Source: Endosaccharibacter trunci (GTDB taxonomy: Bacteria; Pseudomonadota; Alphaproteobacteria; Acetobacterales; Acetobacteraceae). From it: a stretch of 64,000 nt of DNA. Below are positions 1-10,561 of this stretch, piece after piece (within the stretch, counting starts at the first letter, position 1; each line of letters starts with the position of its first letter). Under the pieces are notes generated by a model. The model saw only the letters and a list, made by a program, of their open reading frames with translations. It ran no database searches and was not told the DNA's origin. The position numbers and the translations under genes are program-made. The stretch is from NCBI GenBank assembly GCA_024515975.1, contig JAMSKV010000001.1:434001-498000 (forward strand). The letters run 5' to 3'.

Positions 1-128
1 GTCGCGCGAGTCAGGATAACGGCTCGGCCGCGACGCAGGTGATGGCATCGGCCGGCGAGCTGTCGCGGCAATCGGAGATCCTGAACCGGGAGGTGCGGCA
101 GTTCCTGCAGCAGGTGAGGGCGGCGTGA
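1..128 (+). CDS. Methyl-accepting chemotaxis protein, C-terminal end (partial)
   Basis: The window opens inside this gene; the readable frame starts at base 3 and ends at the TGA at 126-128. The roughly 41 visible residues (…MASAGELSRQSEILNREVRQFL…) are the helical tail that closes the cytoplasmic signalling bundle of methyl-accepting chemotaxis receptors, where the run 'ELS.QSE.L..EV..FL' is typical. The tail carries no NWETF-type CheR-binding pentapeptide. Sensor domain and membrane segments lie outside the window. It fits with cheY and cheZ about 9 kb downstream. An energy-taxis or other MCP-like protein would look the same here. Confidence 0.75.
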   Translation, partial: RASQDNGSAATQVMASAGELSRQSEILNREVRQFLQQVRAA

Positions 129-143
129 ACTCTGCGGGCGCTG

Positions 144-198
144 GAGGACCGGCCAGGGTCAGACTGTCGCCCTGACCAGTTCGCTCCGGCCGGTCCTC
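144..198. terminator. Nested inverted repeat, probable bidirectional terminator
   Basis: An 11-base arm at 144-154 (GAGGACCGGCC) pairs with 188-198, and an inner GGTCAG/CTGACC pair lies between them. It sits between the receptor gene on the plus strand and the broken gene on the minus strand, where converging transcripts would meet. There is no long T-run, so factor-independent termination is uncertain. Confidence 0.5.
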
Positions 199-209
199 TG
201 AAGATGCGT

Positions 210-523
210 CTACCGCTTGGCGCGACACCACAGCGCGCCGTTCACCAGATGCGGCTCGGCGCAGCCGGCGGCCGGGAGGGGCAAAGCCATGTCCGCCGCG
301 AGGAGACCGAGTCTGCGCTTGATCTCCGGCATTTCGGAATCGATCACCGCCAGATCGTCGCGGGATCCTCCTGGTTCGGCCCTAGCGTCGCCGTGAAGCG
401 CCAAGGGAGTCGCGTGCGAAAGGCCTTCTGAAGATCAATCGTGGCGACCAAAGTGTCAGCGGCCTGGACGGAGGTGGAAGCAAGCAGCAAGGAGGCGAGC
501 AGAAACCGGCGTTTCACAGCCAT
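210..523 (-). pseudogene. Remnant of a small secreted protein, two frames joined
   Basis: Reading from ATG 523, the first frame encodes a clear signal peptide (MAVKRRFLLASLLLASTSVQA) followed by ADTLVATIDLQKAF and about 25 more residues, stopping at 344-346. A second frame runs on to 210-212 with DDLAVIDSEMPEIKRRLGL… and a tail …PHLVNGALWC. The two pieces read like the beginning and the end of one secreted protein fused out of frame near the EDPA/RDDL point, as an internal deletion would leave. That the parental protein is longer is my inference from memory of similar Acetobacteraceae proteins. A functional 59-residue secreted peptide from the first frame alone is the alternative. Confidence 0.5.
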
Positions 524-607
524 GGCAGTGCTCCTGCGACAGCAACGACGGCCCGAGCCTACCGCGTTCCTCTGGCGGTTCGCACGGATTTCCCCGTGGG
601 CGATGGC

Positions 608-2753
<2,146 letters not shown>

Positions 2754-2804
2754 TCAAGGTTCCGGGGCCGGATGGGCGGAACGCGGCGGGAAAAGGGCGG
2801 GGAT

Positions 2805-2832
2805 GAAAAAGGGCCGGCCTTGCGGCCGACCC
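2805..2832 (-). terminator. Rho-independent terminator after rpmA
   Basis: On the minus strand a GGGTCGGCC-GCAA-GGCCGGCCC hairpin (arms 2824-2832 and 2811-2819) is followed by five T residues. It lies 30 bases past the rpmA stop and would separate the ribosomal-protein transcript from obgE-proB, at least in part. Confidence 0.8.
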
Positions 2833-2861
2833 TTTCTCGAGAACCAGCCGTGTGGAGGCGG

Positions 2862-3131
<270 letters not shown>

Positions 3132-3198
3132 TGCCTGAACTCCTGTGCTGACTGTGCTGCCGACATCCTCGGGGCGGCCGGGAACCGCCCCGACGGGT

Positions 3199-3516
3199 TC
3201 AGGCGGCGCTGATCTCGCCGATGCGCAGCACCGTCACGGGCTGGCGATGGCCGTTGCGGCGGCGGCTGTTCTGCCGGCGGCGCTTCTTGAAGATGATGAC
3301 CGTGTCGAGCTTGTCCTGCGCGATCACCGTGGCGGTCACGGTGGCGCCCGGAACCAGCGGGGCGCCGATCACGGCCGCGCCCTCGCCGCCGCCCAGGGCG
3401 AGCACGTCGGTGAAGGTGTAGGTGGCGCCCGGCTCAACATCGAGCTTCTCGACCTTCAGCACCTGCTGCGGGGTCACGCGATACTGCTTTCCGCCGGTGC
3501 GGATGACTGCGTACAT
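3199..3516 (-). CDS. rplU: 50S ribosomal protein L21
   Basis: Binds 23S rRNA in the large subunit. [14 protein letters not shown] at the N-terminus is the hallmark, followed by the [10 protein letters not shown] core and a basic [17 protein letters not shown] stretch that contacts rRNA; 105 residues is normal. A longer reading from 3606 is possible but adds 30 residues absent from the family, so the ATG at 3516 is chosen. It is first in the rplU-rpmA order, about 140 bases downstream of a good sigma-70-type promoter. A hairpin (3170-3192) in the rplU-rpmA gap has no T-tract and may only stabilise or process the message. Confidence 0.97.
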   Translation of the reverse strand: MYAVIRTGGKQYRVTPQQVLKVEKLDVEPGATYTFTDVLALGGGEGAAVIGAPLVPGATVTATVIAQDKLDTVIIFKKRRRQNSRRRNGHRQPVTVLRIGEISAA

Positions 3517-3656
3517 GTTTGTCCTGCTTTCCGATCTCTCGGGTTCCTGCCGCCTTGTGGCGATCAAGCGGAACCCCAGTCGCTTCTTATGATGGGCCCC
3601 ACGCATGCGCGGGACGACGCCGATTCAGAGCCAAGGCCCTTCGCGACGAGGGGTGC

Positions 3657-3685
3657 GCATAGCCGAACGCGCTTCCGGCTGTCAA
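3657..3685 (-). promoter_or_regulatory. Promoter for rplU-rpmA
   Basis: On the minus strand a perfect -35 TTGACA (3685-3680) is separated by 17 bases from CTATGC (3662-3657). It points at rplU about 140 bases away. It lies back to back with the tRNA-Ser promoter. Confidence 0.6.
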
Positions 3686-3689
3686 GCTA

Positions 3690-3719
3690 TTGCAAGCGAA
3701 GCGCGGATGATCCTATAAG
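3690..3719 (+). promoter_or_regulatory. Promoter for tRNA-Ser
   Basis: TTGCAA (3690-3695), an 18-base spacer, then TATAAG (3714-3719). The -10 lies 18 bases before the mature tRNA 5' end, a normal leader length for a tRNA transcript. Confidence 0.6.
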
Positions 3720-3737
3720 CCGCCCGCCACGACCTCC

Positions 3738-3828
<91 letters not shown>

Positions 3829-4023
3829 CAGCTTGCCACGAAGCAGGCTGCTCCCTGCCGTCAGCTGACCGACCAGCACGGACGTGCGTTCCGATATTCG
3901 CCGAGCGGTTCGGCAGATGATGATGCCAGCTTCGCGCAGGCTGTGTTTCTGACTGTCCCGGCAGGGTCGCGAACAGCGACAGACGATCGGAGCGTTGGCG
4001 CTCCATGCTGGGGCGTGCCGCTC

Positions 4024-5091
4024 TCAGACCCGCTGCCAGCCAGGCTGCGCGGCCAGCCAGCGCCGCAGACTGAGCTGCGTCGTCTCGTTCGCGTTGATCC
4101 GCGCCATGACCTCGACGCATTCCGGTGCGGAAACAGTATCGACTTCCGCCTTCCGCGCAGCGGCGACCAGACCGAGATCGCCGACCACCGTTTCGCAGGC
4201 GCTGCGCCAGCGCGCCACCAGCGAGGGCGGGGACAGCATCGGCAGGACAAGGGCGATATCGAGACGGGCCGCGGCGGATGTCGCCTGGAATGCGTCGAAC
4301 AACGATCCGGATGGAGGCACGTCGAACTGCGCACGGTAGCGGTCCGCGAAGCTCTGGACCGGGACGAACTCGGTTCCGGCACCGTCCTCCAGCGAAAAGA
4401 ATGCGCCGAAGCCGGCCGCCGCAAGCGTGTCGCGCCGGGCGGGTACGTCCGGACCGGACAGGAACACGGCATCCACGCGGTCTGACGCAAGCGCCGCCAC
4501 CGCATCCTGCGGCTCCGACAATCCGAACACCGGTTGGACGGCCGCACCGAGCATGGACAGGCCCAGAAGAGCCGGAAGCTCCGGCCCGGTGGCGGTGGAC
4601 GCCGCGACGCGCACCGTGCGCTTGCGGAGATCCAAGGCAGAGTCGCGGCCCATCAGAATGCCGGAAGACAGGCTGGCCAGGGCCGGCACCCAGCGGCCGG
4701 CATCGAAATGCACGCGCGGATCGCCGGCGAGCCAGGCCATGGCGGCAGCGCCCGGAACCAGCAGCGCCGTGGACCCGTCCGGGGCCGTCTGCGCGTCGAA
4801 TGTGTTGGCTCCGGTCACGCCGTCGCGCCCGCCCGTGGTGGAGACGAGCAGGGGACTGCCGATGGCAAAGGCGGAGGCGAGGCGGGGAGCGAGAAGTTGT
4901 GCCCAACGTCCCGGCGCCGTATCCGCAGCCCCGGCCACCAGCAGGGCAGGGCGGCCGAGGGTCGGGGGAGCTTCCCCCATGGCAAGGCCCGACAGAACCT
5001 GCGCCCCGGCGCGTCCGGTGGACAGCAGAATCGCCGCACCCGGTACGGCGGCAAGCAATCCGCGTCTGGTCAGAATCGATCGGCCCGTCAT
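4024..5091 (-). CDS. Periplasmic substrate-binding-like protein (TctC/Bug type)
   Basis: Predicted exported protein of 355 residues. From ATG 5091 the N-terminus MTGRSILTRRGLLAAVPGAA has paired arginines before a hydrophobic stretch and an AGA cleavage site, so it could use Tat or Sec. The body has a two-lobed binding-protein feel (VSTTGGRDGVTGANTFDAQTAPDGST, VRVAASTATGPELPA), resembling tripartite-tricarboxylate receptors, but the match is loose and no tctA/tctB genes are nearby. A longer reading from 5166 would precede the signal peptide and is rejected. It lies 99 bp downstream of hemF on the same strand. Ligand unknown; it may be an orphan receptor or a diverged homologue with another role. 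Confidence 0.55.
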   Translation of the reverse strand: MTGRSILTRRGLLAAVPGAAILLSTGRAGAQVLSGLAMGEAPPTLGRPALLVAGAADTAPGRWAQLLAPRLASAFAIGSPLLVSTTGGRDGVTGANTFDAQTAPDGSTALLVPGAAAMAWLAGDPRVHFDAGRWVPALASLSSGILMGRDSALDLRKRTVRVAASTATGPELPALLGLSMLGAAVQPVFGLSEPQDAVAALASDRVDAVFLSGPDVPARRDTLAAAGFGAFFSLEDGAGTEFVPVQSFADRYRAQFDVPPSGSLFDAFQATSAAARLDIALVLPMLSPPSLVARWRSACETVVGDLGLVAAARKAEVDTVSAPECVEVMARINANETTQLSLRRWLAAQPGWQRV

Positions 5092-5190
5092 CGGGCTATA
5101 CCGGTCAAATCGAGGCAATCCCCCCAGTGGAGCCAGCATTATAGAACAACCGAGGGGCGAACCCAAACCGTTTCCCGGTCCCCGCCGGTT

Positions 5191-6084
5191 TCAAGGCCAC
5201 CGCGCCTCCGGCGGCATGCTCATCAGGATCGCCTCGGTGTTGCCGCCGGTGCGTAGCCCGAACAAGGTGCCGCGATCGTGGATCAGGTTGAATTCCACAT
5301 AGCGGCCGCGGCGGATCAATTGGTGCTCGCGGTCCTCCGTTGTCCAGGGCAGGAGCATGCGCTCGCGCACGATACGCGGATACACGTCGAGAAACGCCTC
5401 GCCCACGTCCCGGGTGAAGCGGAAATCGGCCTGGACGTCGTTGGTGCGATGGCGGTCGAAGAAGATGCCGCCCAGGCCGCGCGGTTCGTTCCGGTGCGGC
5501 AGGAAGAAGTACTCGTCGCACCAGGCCTTGAAGCGCGGATAGTAGTCCGGATCGTGCCGGTCGCAGGCCTGACGGAACGCGTCGTGGAACGCCGCCGCCG
5601 CCGCCTGGCTGTCGGCGGTCTCCGGGCGCATCGGCGTGATATCGCCGCCGCCGCCGAACCAGCCTTCGGTGGTGATGAGCATGCGAGTATTGAAATGCGC
5701 CGCCGGCACCAGGGGGCTGCGCATATGCGCGACCAGGCTGATTCCCGACGCCCAGAAGCGTGGGTCGGTGGCGGCGCCCGGAATCTGCGCGCGGAACGCT
5801 TCGCTGAATTCGCCTTCCACGGTGGAAACGTTCACGCCCACCTTCTCGAACACCCGGCCCCGCATCACGCCCATCACGCCGCCGCCACCGGAGCCGTCCT
5901 CCAGACGGTCCCACGGGCGCCGCTCGAAGCGGCCAGGCGGCATGTCGGCGGCGAGAGGGCCGTCGTAATCGCGCTCGATGGCCTCGAAGGCGGCGAACAG
6001 GCGGTCGCGCAACCCTTCGAACCAGGAGCGCGCCTCCTGTTTCAAGGCGTCGTGCGCGGGGCGGGGCGGCATGGGGTCGGTCAT
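5191..6084 (-). CDS. hemF: Oxygen-dependent coproporphyrinogen III oxidase
   Basis: Converts coproporphyrinogen III to protoporphyrinogen IX using O2, a cytoplasmic step of haem synthesis. Family signatures are [34 protein letters not shown] near residues 52-86, [41 protein letters not shown], and [23 protein letters not shown] near the C-terminus. The 297 residues match the usual length. It is divergent from petB, about 110 bp apart, so a haem enzyme and a haem-containing complex share a control region. The choice of HemF over HemN fits an aerobic lifestyle. Confidence 0.96.
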   Translation of the reverse strand: MTDPMPPRPAHDALKQEARSWFEGLRDRLFAAFEAIERDYDGPLAADMPPGRFERRPWDRLEDGSGGGGVMGVMRGRVFEKVGVNVSTVEGEFSEAFRAQIPGAATDPRFWASGISLVAHMRSPLVPAAHFNTRMLITTEGWFGGGGDITPMRPETADSQAAAAAFHDAFRQACDRHDPDYYPRFKAWCDEYFFLPHRNEPRGLGGIFFDRHRTNDVQADFRFTRDVGEAFLDVYPRIVRERMLLPWTTEDREHQLIRRGRYVEFNLIHDRGTLFGLRTGGNTEAILMSMPPEARWP

Positions 6085-6112
6085 GGACCCGAATTACACC
6101 ATGCGCGCCTGG

Positions 6113-6141
6113 TTGCGACCAACAGACCGTCCCCGTAAAGA
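6113..6141 (+). promoter_or_regulatory. Candidate promoter for petB-petC
   Basis: TTGCGA (6113-6118), 17 bases, then TAAAGA (6136-6141), in the hemF/petB divergent gap and 53 bases before the preferred petB start. Match to consensus is moderate. Confidence 0.4.
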
Positions 6142-6194
6142 TCGTCGCCGCCGTGCCGGCGTCCCGGCGCCAGATGTCGAACAGGGATCGCCCC

Positions 6195-7478
6195 ATGACA
6201 GCAAGGCTCGAACCGGGCCCCGAGCAGCCGGAAGGCATGCTGCCATCGACGGTGGATCGGCCGGCGGGGGAACGGTTCGGCCACGCGCCGACCTCCCCGC
6301 TGCCGCCCGAAAGCGCGCCTCTGCTGCGCTGGATCGACGCGCGCCTGCCGGTGATCTCGGCGTTTCGACGCGAGTACGTCGACTATCCGATGCCGCGCAA
6401 CCTGAACGGTTTGTGGAATTTCGGCGCTTTCGTGACCGTGGCGCTGCTGGTGCTGCTGCTCTCCGGCATCTTCCTGGCCGTGAACTACACGGCGACGATC
6501 GCGGATGCGTTCAACAGCGTCGAAGCGATCGACCGGCAGGTTCCGAGCGGCTGGCTGGTCCGGTCGATCCACATGGGCGGCGTGACCATGTTCTTCGCCG
6601 CGCTCTATATCCATGTCTGGCGATCGCTTTACTACGGCTCCTACAAGGCGCCGCGCGAACTGCTCTGGCTGACCGGCATGGTGCTGATGGCCATATGCAT
6701 GGGCGCCGCTTTCGCGGGGTATGTACTGCCCTGGGGACAGATGTCGTTCTGGGGGCTGACGGTGGCGATGCGCGCGCTATCCTCCGTGCCGCTGGTGGGC
6801 ACGCCGCTGGCGCACTGGCTGCTGGGGGGCGCGCTGGCCGATGTCGCGCTGCACCGGATCTACGTGCTGCATTTCGTGCTGGCGTTCTCCACCCTGGCGG
6901 TTGTCGGCCTGCACGTGATGGCGCTGCACGTCACGGGCTCCAACAACCCGCTCGGCGTGGAGGTGCGCAAGCCTGCGGATACGCTGCCGTTCCACCCCTA
7001 CTACACCGTCAAGGACGGGGTCGGCCTGGCCTTGTTCGCTCTGGTGTTCGCGGTCTTGATCTTCTTTCTGCCCGGCTGGCTGACCTTGCCGGATAATTAT
7101 CTGCGCGCCGATCCGCTTTCGACTCCGGCCGATATCACGCCGGAATGGTACTTCGCGCCGTTCTACGCCATTCTGCGCGCGGGCGGCGGCATCGGCGTGC
7201 CGCTCGCCGCCTTGTCGATCGCGGTGCTGTTCGTGCTGCCATGGCTGGATCGCTCGCCGGTGCGCAGCGCCCGGTTCCGGCCCTGGTATCGCGTGTTGCT
7301 GCCGGTGGCGGTGCTGAGCTTCGTGTTCCTGGGCGTCGCCGGTTTCCATCAACCGGCCGGCCTCTGGCTGCTGTCGAGCCGGATCGCCACGGCCATATGG
7401 CTGCTGTTCTTTCTCCTCGGTCTGCCGCTGCTGACGCGGTTCGAGCCGCGCCGGGCGCTGCCCGAAGGGATCGCGTGA
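6195..7478 (+). CDS. petB: Ubiquinol-cytochrome c reductase cytochrome b subunit
   Basis: Membrane core of the bc1 complex, holding haems bL and bH and the quinol/quinone sites. It has eight or more hydrophobic helices; haem-ligand histidine pairs occur in HMGGVTMFFAALYIHVWRS and HFVLAFSTLAVVGLHVMALH. The Qo-site PEWY motif is in DITPEWYFAPFYAILRA. The ATG at 6195 is chosen because AGGGA lies 7 bases upstream; starts at 6153 or 6174 lack this. The product of 427 residues has an extended N-terminus before the first helix. It overlaps petC in TGATG. The Rieske gene petA, which normally precedes petB, is absent here because hemF lies directly upstream. Confidence 0.95.
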   Translation: MTARLEPGPEQPEGMLPSTVDRPAGERFGHAPTSPLPPESAPLLRWIDARLPVISAFRREYVDYPMPRNLNGLWNFGAFVTVALLVLLLSGIFLAVNYTATIADAFNSVEAIDRQVPSGWLVRSIHMGGVTMFFAALYIHVWRSLYYGSYKAPRELLWLTGMVLMAICMGAAFAGYVLPWGQMSFWGLTVAMRALSSVPLVGTPLAHWLLGGALADVALHRIYVLHFVLAFSTLAVVGLHVMALHVTGSNNPLGVEVRKPADTLPFHPYYTVKDGVGLALFALVFAVLIFFLPGWLTLPDNYLRADPLSTPADITPEWYFAPFYAILRAGGGIGVPLAALSIAVLFVLPWLDRSPVRSARFRPWYRVLLPVAVLSFVFLGVAGFHQPAGLWLLSSRIATAIWLLFFLLGLPLLTRFEPRRALPEGIA

Positions 7479-8188
7479 TGCGCCGCGCTGCTCTGGCCGT
7501 CCTGGCGACGATCGTCCTGCCCGGCCCGCTGCGGGCCGAAGACGGCGGTTTGGCATCGGTGCAGCGCGGCTATGCCGTCTATGCCCAGGTTTGCAGCGCC
7601 TGCCATTCCATGCGCTCCGTCACCTATGCCGATCTGTCGGGGATCGGCCTGACGCCGGCGCAAGTGCGGGCAGTGGCGAGCGCGGTTTCGGTGCCTGACG
7701 GAATGGGCCCCAACAACAAGCCGAAGCGCCGCCCCGGGCGGCCTGACGACCATCTCCCGATCCCCTTCGCGACTCCGGAAGCCGCGGCGCGCGCCAATAA
7801 CGGCGCGGTCCCGCCGGACATGTCGCGTCTCGCGCTCACCCTCGCGGGCGGGCCGGCCGAGATCGAGGCGATCCTGAACGGCTATGCCGATCCGCCTCCT
7901 GGCGTTTCGGTGCCGCCAGGATCGTACTACAACCGAGCCGCGCCGGGCGGGGTGATCGCCATGCCGCCGCCGCTCCAGGACGGGGCGGTGACGTTCGCCG
8001 GCGGTCAAACCGAGACCGTGCCGCAAATGGCGGCGGATGTGGCGGCGTTTCTGGATTGGGCGGCCCGCCCCCATCATGCCGAGCGGACGCGGATCGGCGT
8101 CGGCGTGGTGCTCTATCTCGGCTTCCTGGCCGCTCTCCTTTTCTTTCTCAAGCGACGGATCTGGATCAATGCCAAGCAACGACGGTGA
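7478..8188 (+). CDS. petC: Cytochrome c1
   Basis: Membrane-anchored c-type cytochrome of the bc1 complex that passes electrons from the Rieske protein to cytochrome c. The N-terminal MRRAALAVLATIVLPGPLRA is a signal peptide. The haem attachment site is CSACH in YAQVCSACHSMRSV, and the axial methionine is in NNGAVPPDMSRLA. A C-terminal helix (GVGVVLYLGFLAALLFFL) followed by KRR anchors it in the inner membrane. The 236 residues are within the bacterial range. ATG 7478 overlaps the petB stop, giving translational coupling. Its 3' end overlaps the likely start of the next gene. Confidence 0.95.
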   Translation: MRRAALAVLATIVLPGPLRAEDGGLASVQRGYAVYAQVCSACHSMRSVTYADLSGIGLTPAQVRAVASAVSVPDGMGPNNKPKRRPGRPDDHLPIPFATPEAAARANNGAVPPDMSRLALTLAGGPAEIEAILNGYADPPPGVSVPPGSYYNRAAPGGVIAMPPPLQDGAVTFAGGQTETVPQMAADVAAFLDWAARPHHAERTRIGVGVVLYLGFLAALLFFLKRRIWINAKQRR

Positions 8189-9062
8189 ACGCGTGACGCC
8201 GGTAATCGGACTGATCGGCGGTTCCGGCCTGTATGACATTGATGGGCTGGCGGACAAGGAATGGCGCACGGTGGAGACCCCGTGGGGCAAGCCGTCCGAC
8301 CAGCTTCTGTTCGGCCGGTTGGGCGACGTGCAGTGCGTGTTCCTGCCGCGTCACGGCCGCGGCCATCCCACGCCGCCCTCACGCCTGAACTACCGCGCCA
8401 ATATCGCCGCGCTGAAGCAGAGCGGCGTGACCGACGTGATCTCCCTGAGCGCTGTGGGCTCGCTGAAGGAAGAGTTGCCGCCCGGCCACTTCGTGATCAT
8501 CGACCAGTTCATCGACCGCTCCTTCGCGCGGGAGAAGAGCTTCTTCGACGACGGCCTGGTGGCGCACGTGTCGATGGCGGATCCGCTCTGCCCGCGAATC
8601 GGCGACGTGCTGGAACAGCAGGCGCGTGCACTCGGCCTGCCCGTATCGCGCGGCGGCACCTATCTGGTGATGGAAGGTCCGCAATTCTCGACCCGGGCGG
8701 AAAGCAATCTCTACCGTTCCTGGGGCTGCGACGTGATCGGCATGACCAATATGCCGGAGGCCAAGCTCGCCCGCGAAGCCGAGCTTTGCTACGCCACCGT
8801 CGCCATGGTCACCGATTACGATTGCTGGCGCTTGGAAGAGGAGCACGTGACGGTCGACGCCGTGGTCGCGGTCATGATGAACAATGCCGAGAAAGCGCGG
8901 AATCTCGTCAAAGCCGTGATTCCCGTGCTCGGCCAGGAGCGTGGTCTCTGTCCGGCCGGATGCGACCGCGCGTTGAGCAATGCACTGATCACGTCGCCTG
9001 CATCGCGCGATCCGGTCCTGGTCGAAGCGCTGCGTTCAATCGCCGGACGCGTCCTGGCGTGA
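8169..9062 (+). CDS. mtnP: S-methyl-5'-thioadenosine phosphorylase
   Basis: Phosphorolyses methylthioadenosine to adenine and methylthioribose 1-phosphate, salvaging adenine and methionine sulfur from polyamine synthesis. Motifs of the MTAP branch of purine nucleoside phosphorylases are GLIGGSGLYDI, FLPRHGRGH, RLNYRANI, LSAVGSL, MEGPQFSTRAES, GMTNMPEAKLAREAE and the loop TDYDCW. ATG 8169 overlaps petC by 20 bases; GTG 8193, 5 bases after the petC stop, is an equally plausible start giving 289 residues. Its place behind petBC suggests read-through rather than a functional link. A bidirectional hairpin ends the transcript. Confidence 0.93.
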   Translation: MPSNDGERVTPVIGLIGGSGLYDIDGLADKEWRTVETPWGKPSDQLLFGRLGDVQCVFLPRHGRGHPTPPSRLNYRANIAALKQSGVTDVISLSAVGSLKEELPPGHFVIIDQFIDRSFAREKSFFDDGLVAHVSMADPLCPRIGDVLEQQARALGLPVSRGGTYLVMEGPQFSTRAESNLYRSWGCDVIGMTNMPEAKLAREAELCYATVAMVTDYDCWRLEEEHVTVDAVVAVMMNNAEKARNLVKAVIPVLGQERGLCPAGCDRALSNALITSPASRDPVLVEALRSIAGRVLA

Positions 9063-9070
9063 CTGAAAGA

Positions 9071-9098
9071 AAGGGCCGGACCCGGATATCCGGCCCTT
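9071..9098. terminator. Bidirectional terminator between mtnP and cheZ
   Basis: AAGGGCCGGA (9071-9080) pairs perfectly with TCCGGCCCTT (9089-9098). The minus-strand side runs into TTTCTTTC, while the plus side has a weak T-tract. It serves two convergent units. Confidence 0.75.
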
Positions 9099-9138
9099 CG
9101 ACGCGTGTCCTTTCGAAGGCGCCGGAACGCCCTTTTTC

Positions 9139-9783
9139 TTAGAAATCAGCGAGCAGGGCGTCGATGTCGGCCTGGGCCATGGCGCTGGCCGGAAGCTGCG
9201 GTCCGTTCAGCAAATGCGCGTCCGGGCGTCCGTCGCCAGGACCGGCGGTATCGCCCGTCCCGTCCCAATGATGACGGCCGAACGTCTCCACGATGCGCGT
9301 CACGCGCGCGTCCACCACCTTGAGCGTGTTCACCACCTTGGTGATCCGCTGGCCGGTGATGTCCTGGAACGAGCACGCCTCGTAGATGCGCATGGTCGCG
9401 TCCTGGACCACCTTGCCGTCCGGGCCCTCCTTGCGCGATGCCGTGTCGTCCAGCATTTCGCAGGCTTCGAGAATGGCGTTGGTGGCGTCCGCCGTATGCG
9501 CCACCACGGCATCCAGCTCGTCGCTGGCGCTGCTGACGTCGGGCTCACTCTCGCCTTTGCTTTTGAGCGCCGCGATCTCCTCCTTGGCGGAGGCGATGAC
9601 GTGACCCAGCTCTTCGAGCTCGCGCAGAAGCTCGCGTTCCTGCGCGCCAAGATCCGCGCCGATGGTGTCGATCACCGCACGCACCACCTCGGCGATCATT
9701 TGCGGTCTGGCGGTCGGATAGGAGGCGCAGATGCGGGCCAGCCTGTCCGACAGGGCTCGCCAGTTGGGTTGCTGGTCATGCAT
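9139..9783 (-). CDS. cheZ: CheZ-like protein phosphatase
   Basis: Predicted to dephosphorylate CheY-P and so reset the flagellar motor. The mostly helical 214-residue product carries CSFQDITGQRITKVV, equivalent to the CheZ active-site helix in which an Asp/Gln pair positions water for phosphate attack. The acidic C-terminal peptide AQADIDALLADF resembles the CheY-binding tail of CheZ. The N-terminal half has long heptad-rich helices (QERELLRELEELGHVIASAKEEIAALKS). ATG 9783 overlaps the cheY stop by 8 bases, so the two are co-translated. CheZ in alphaproteobacteria is more divergent than in gammaproteobacteria, but the context supports the call. Confidence 0.9.
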   Translation of the reverse strand: MHDQQPNWRALSDRLARICASYPTARPQMIAEVVRAVIDTIGADLGAQERELLRELEELGHVIASAKEEIAALKSKGESEPDVSSASDELDAVVAHTADATNAILEACEMLDDTASRKEGPDGKVVQDATMRIYEACSFQDITGQRITKVVNTLKVVDARVTRIVETFGRHHWDGTGDTAGPGDGRPDAHLLNGPQLPASAMAQADIDALLADF

Positions 9784-10162
9784 GGGCGAACACCTTGCCG
9801 ATCTTGTCGGCCAGCGTCTCGGCATTGAACGGCTTGACGATGTAGTTCGAGACGCCGGCCTGCTTGGCCGCGATGACGTTCTCCGTCTTGCTTTCCGCCG
9901 TGATCATGATGAACGGAATCGATTTCAGGCGCGCATCGGCGCGCACGGCGGTCAGCAATTCGAGGCCAGTCATCGGGGCCATGTTCCAGTCGCTGATCAC
10001 CAGTCCGAAATCGCGGGCTTTCAGCTTGGCCAGAGCGTCGCTTCCATCCGTCGCTTCCTCGACGTTCTCGAAGCCGATCTGCTTGAGCAGGTTACGGATG
10101 ATGCGAAGCATCGTTTTGTAGTCGTCGACGATGAGGATGTTGGTCGAGAGATCCAGGGACAC
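9776..10162 (-). CDS. cheY: Chemotaxis response regulator CheY
   Basis: Single-domain receiver of 128 residues that carries the chemotaxis signal to the flagellar switch. The acidic pocket is in ILIVDDYKTM, the phospho-acceptor aspartate in LVISDWNMAPMTGLELL, the conserved Thr in FIMITAES and the Lys in NYIVKPFNA. No output domain follows. It is the upstream partner of cheZ in a two-gene unit. No kinase CheA is in the window, so it must be fed from elsewhere in the genome. Confidence 0.93.
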   Translation of the reverse strand: MSLDLSTNILIVDDYKTMLRIIRNLLKQIGFENVEEATDGSDALAKLKARDFGLVISDWNMAPMTGLELLTAVRADARLKSIPFIMITAESKTENVIAAKQAGVSNYIVKPFNAETLADKIGKVFAHA

Positions 10163-10238
10163 GCGCAGACTCCGGTGTTTGATTGACCGGCAGCATGACG
10201 CGGATTGGTTGCCTGGAAGTTAAGAGGGCAGGAAAACA

Positions 10239-10272
10239 GAAACGGCCGGCCCCCTGGGGAGCCGGCCGTTTC
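10239..10272 (-). terminator. Terminator after the DUF3309 gene
   Basis: An 11-base inverted repeat AAACGGCCGGC (10240-10250) / GCCGGCCGTTT (10261-10271) with, on the minus strand, a following TTTCTGTTTTCC tract. It lies 30 bases after the small membrane protein gene and upstream of cheY. Confidence 0.75.
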
Positions 10273-10301
10273 CTGGATGCCGCCTGGGCGGGCGGCTCGC
10301 C

Positions 10302-10457
10302 TCAGATCCGGCCCAGAACCAGCAGGATGATCACGATCAGAAGGATCAGTCCCAGTCCGCCGGAGGGGAAATAGCCCCAGCTTCCGCTATAGCCCCAGGT
10401 CGGCAGCGCGCCGATCACCAGAAGAATCAGGATGATCAGCAGAATGGTTCCGAGCAT
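10302..10457 (-). CDS. DUF3309 small membrane protein
   Basis: A 51-residue protein read from ATG 10457 to the stop at 10302-10304. It begins MLGTILLIILILLVIGALPTW, continues with a glycine/tyrosine-rich turn, and ends LILLIVIILLVLGRI, giving two membrane-spanning segments. This layout, with the central W-G-Y-S-G-S-W-G-Y-P-like linker, is that of the DUF3309 family, which is widespread in proteobacteria and of unknown function. It is monocistronic with its own terminator. High confidence that it is a gene, none on role. Confidence 0.85.
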   Translation of the reverse strand: MLGTILLIILILLVIGALPTWGYSGSWGYFPSGGLGLILLIVIILLVLGRI

Positions 10458-10561
10458 GACGTGTCTCCCAGATAGGTCTCGCGGGAAAGCAACGTCGCTC
10501 TATAGTCTCGGTTCGATCCTGCAACGCAAAGAGCTGCTTCCTGTGTTGTTCGGGTGACAGA

